This document shows positions 61,894-64,000 of a stretch of 64,000 bases of DNA, one piece after another. Location: assembly GCF_042429765.1 (NCBI RefSeq), contig NZ_JBHLZU010000027.1, positions 124,001 to 188,000 of the forward strand, given 5' to 3'. The notes beneath the pieces were generated by a model. It was not told the DNA's origin and searched no databases. It worked only from the letters and a program-made list of their open reading frames with translations. The translations under genes and the position numbers were made by a program. How positions within the stretch are numbered: the stretch's first letter is position 1; every line of letters starts with the position of its first letter. This DNA is from Allokutzneria oryzae (GTDB lineage Bacteria > Actinomycetota > Actinomycetes > Mycobacteriales > Pseudonocardiaceae).

Positions 61894-62676
61894 TCAGTCC
61901 TCCTGGTCGGTGCCGGTGATCGGGGCGACGCCGGGCGGTTCGGCGGCTGCAGTGGCGGGCCAGCCACGGAACTCCACCTCCAGCCGGAACCGGTGTCCGA
62001 GATAGCGGTGCTCGGACAGCGCGATCGGCTTGTCATCCGTCCCCACGGCGAGGCGGCGGATCAGCAGGATGGGGGTGGACACGGGAACCTTCAGCAGGGC
62101 CGCGACGTGCGAGCCGGCGGTCGTGGCTGTGATGCTCTGCCGGACGACAGCGACCTGATGGCCGTGGCGCCGAAGGGTTTCCCAGGTTCCGGGGTCCTCC
62201 GCGTCCATGCGGCTGATCGGTGCCGCGAGCGCGAGCGGAACCCACTCGGTGACCACGTCCAGCGGGGTCGCGTCAGCTCGTCGCACCGCCTGGACTCGCA
62301 GCGTCTCCGTGCCGTCGGGCACAGCCAGGAGACGGGCCACGGCAGCTGGAGTGGCCCCATATCCGTACTCGACCACCGTGCGCGCCAGAGACACCCCGGC
62401 TTCGGTGATCGCTGAGACCGCGTGTTGGAAACTGCCCAGCGCCAGGGACTGCCCGAACGAAGCGCCGGAGACGACGAACCAGCCCGCGCCTTTTCGGGAC
62501 GCCAGCAGTCCTTCTCCGCGTAGGTGCTCCAGCGCCCGCCGTACGGTCACTCGGCTCACCTCGTACCGGCGCCCCAGGTCGGCTTCGCTTTCCAGTGCCC
62601 CGGACGGTCCGTAGTCGCCGAGCGCGATCCGTTCTCGCAGCTCACCGGCGAGCCACTGCGATCGGGAACCTGTCAT
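61894..62676 (-). CDS. GntR/HutC-type regulator (UTRA domain)
   Basis: A 260-residue regulator. The winged helix is GALESEADLGRRYEVSRVTV, then RALEHLRGEGLL. The C-terminal UTRA domain binds a small ligand, often a sugar derivative (ISRMDAEDPGTWETLRRHG, LLIRRLAVGTDDKPIALSEH). It overlaps functionally with the dehydratase gene, which begins one base after its stop, so the two are one operon. A perfect palindrome lies just before the start codon, which implies autoregulation. Confidence 0.85.
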   Translation of the reverse strand: MTGSRSQWLAGELRERIALGDYGPSGALESEADLGRRYEVSRVTVRRALEHLRGEGLLASRKGAGWFVVSGASFGQSLALGSFQHAVSAITEAGVSLARTVVEYGYGATPAAVARLLAVPDGTETLRVQAVRRADATPLDVVTEWVPLALAAPISRMDAEDPGTWETLRRHGHQVAVVRQSITATTAGSHVAALLKVPVSTPILLIRRLAVGTDDKPIALSEHRYLGHRFRLEVEFRGWPATAAAEPPGVAPITGTDQED

Positions 62677-62697
62677 AAATCTGTATCATACAGATTT
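62677..62697. promoter_or_regulatory. GntR operator, perfect palindrome
   Basis: Arms AAATCTGTAT (62677-62686) and ATACAGATTT (62688-62697) around a single base, directly next to the start codon at 62676. The core TGTATNATACA fits GntR/HutC sites. Confidence 0.7.
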
Positions 62698-62968
62698 GTC
62701 ACCTGATGTCGCCAAGCATGAAGGCTTCAGTGTGGGTTGAAATACATACTCGGGCTCGCGGGTCGGTGTTCGCGGTGGCAACGATCAGAAGCAACTGCGC
62801 CTTGACGGTGAAAGGGTGACGCGCGCCGGGGGCGTCCAGTGGTGCACCCGGGTTTGCCCTGGTCAAGGTGGGTGGCCGGCGGTTCCCTGACGCTCGGTGG
62901 CGGGCGGGCTGTGATGTGCACCAATCAGGGCTTTGCATGATCATGCGTCACGGTGCATACTCTCACTC
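62698..62968. promoter_or_regulatory. Divergent region before argG
   Basis: About 270 bases with no supported gene. GCATGATCATGC at 62935-62946 is a perfect 12-bp palindrome 22 bp before the argG ATG, with a further TGCAT at 62954-62958. An ArgR site is possible. Confidence 0.4.
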
Positions 62969-64000
62969 ATGTCCAAGGTGCTTAACTCTCTGCCCACCGG
63001 CGAGCGCGTCGGCATCGCCTTCTCGGGCGGCCTCGACACCTCGGTTGCGGTCGCGTGGATGCGCGACAAGGGCGCCATCCCGTGCACCTACACGGCCGAC
63101 ATCGGCCAGTACGACGAGCCCGACATCGCCTCGGTGCCCGGCCGCGCCCTGACCTACGGCGCCGAGATCGCGCGCCTGGTCGACTGCCGTGCCGCGCTGG
63201 TCGAGGAGGGTTTGGCGGCGCTCACCTGCGGAGCGTTCCACATTCGCTCGGGCGGGCGCGCCTACTTCAACACCACGCCACTCGGTCGTGCCGTCACCGG
63301 GACGCTGCTGGTCCGGGCGATGCTCGAGGACAACGTGCAGATCTGGGGCGACGGCTCGACGTTCAAGGGCAACGACATCGAGCGGTTCTACCGGTACGGC
63401 CTGCTCGCGAACCCCAACCTGCGCATCTACAAGCCCTGGCTGGACGCGGACTTCGTCACCGAGCTCGGTGGCCGCAAGGAGATGTCGGAGTGGCTGCTCG
63501 CCCACGACCTGCCCTACCGCGACAGCACCGAGAAGGCCTACTCGACCGACGCCAACATCTGGGGCGCCACCCACGAGGCCAAGACGCTGGAGCACCTGGA
63601 CACCGGCATCGAGACCGTTGACCCGATCATGGGCGTGCGGTTCTGGGACCACTCGGTCGAGATCGACACCGAGGACGTGACGATCAGCTTCGACCAGGGC
63701 CGCCCGGTGGCGATCAACGGCAAGGAGTTCGCCACCCAGGTCGACCTGGTGCTGGAGGCGAACGCGATCGGCGGTCGGCACGGCATGGGCATGTCCGACC
63801 AGATCGAGAACCGGGTGATCGAGGCCAAGAGCCGCGGCATCTACGAGGCGCCCGGCATGGCGTTGCTGCACGCCGCGTACGAGCGGCTGGTCAACGCCAT
63901 CCACAACGAGGACACTCTGGCCACCTACCACAACGAGGGACGGCGGCTCGGCAGGCTGATGTACGAGGGCCGCTGGCTCGACCCGCAGGCGCTGATGGTG
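62969..64000 (+). CDS. argG: Argininosuccinate synthase (5' part, runs off the window)
   Basis: It joins citrulline and aspartate with ATP to form argininosuccinate, the step before arginine. 344 codons are present without a stop, so the gene continues past 64000. The ATP P-loop-like motif is GIAFSGGLDTSVAVAW (about 15-30). Other family segments: TADIGQYDEPDIASVPGRAL, FNTTPLGRAVTGTLLV, GDGSTFKGNDIERFYRYGLL and YSTDANIWG. The sequence is of the longer, E. coli-like type rather than the shorter type found in most actinobacterial arg clusters. ATG at 62969 has no clear ribosome site, so it may be leaderless. Confidence 0.95.
   Translation, partial: MSKVLNSLPTGERVGIAFSGGLDTSVAVAWMRDKGAIPCTYTADIGQYDEPDIASVPGRALTYGAEIARLVDCRAALVEEGLAALTCGAFHIRSGGRAYFNTTPLGRAVTGTLLVRAMLEDNVQIWGDGSTFKGNDIERFYRYGLLANPNLRIYKPWLDADFVTELGGRKEMSEWLLAHDLPYRDSTEKAYSTDANIWGATHEAKTLEHLDTGIETVDPIMGVRFWDHSVEIDTEDVTISFDQGRPVAINGKEFATQVDLVLEANAIGGRHGMGMSDQIENRVIEAKSRGIYEAPGMALLHAAYERLVNAIHNEDTLATYHNEGRRLGRLMYEGRWLDPQALMV

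Noticed and set aside
62699..62944. 81-codon minus-strand frame between the GntR gene and argG
   Set aside because: No ribosome site, no similarity, and it covers the control region.

Overview
The window is high-GC actinobacterial chromosome, most likely from the Pseudonocardiales (Actinosynnema / Saccharothrix / Lentzea / Amycolatopsis type). The evidence is strong GC bias at third codon positions, many GTG starts, WhiB and MocR regulators, GlgX-TreY-TreZ, type I-E CRISPR repeats of actinobacterial form, and an AICE-like integrated element. No strain can be named from the sequence alone.

Positions 1-30.4 kb are ordinary metabolic chromosome. They hold an ArsR regulator with a doubled operator, and a kynurenine locus (Lrp regulator, kynA, kynU, and nearby an HGGFW hydrolase that is a good kynurenine formamidase candidate). 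Next come metY-metX and osmC, fed by two divergent Cys-containing leader peptides. A 2-hydroxy-acid oxidase / M17 aminopeptidase pair follows, with an FCD GntR regulator and an alpha/beta hydrolase that share a palindrome. After these lie a secreted amidase, a MocR / Cys-Met PLP lyase pair, a group II decarboxylase, a TenA-like protein, a membrane GGDEF/HD-GYP protein, and the trehalose operon glgX(treX)-treY-treZ.

Positions 30.85-44.73 kb are an integrated element of AICE type bounded by 45-bp direct repeats. The left copy is the 3' part of an unusual tRNA (CAA anticodon, short variable arm). The element encodes an integrase, a NUDIX hydrolase, XRE and TPR regulators, an excisionase-like HTH protein, a WhiB-like protein, two small membrane proteins and an FtsK/TraB-type translocase in one overlapping operon. 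It also carries two pentapeptide-like proteins, one with an amyloid-signalling (RHIM/BASS3-like) N-terminus, and an unknown protein with two SH3-like repeats. No replication initiator was recognised.

Positions 44.73-59.1 kb look like a second, decayed element plus a defence island. They hold a 5'-truncated integrase, a type I-E CRISPR array of 24 repeats without cas genes, a DUF2637-type membrane protein, a lone HicB-like protein, a sigma-like HTH protein, and a four-gene Wadjet type II (jetD-A-B-C) anti-plasmid operon with a membrane-anchored tail gene. A TetR remnant lies upstream of jetD.

Positions 59.1-64 kb return to chromosomal genes: a phosphotransferase, a secreted HNH-like protein, a GntR-regulated RmlB-like dehydratase with a Cys in place of the usual active-site Asp, and the 5' part of argG, which runs off the window.
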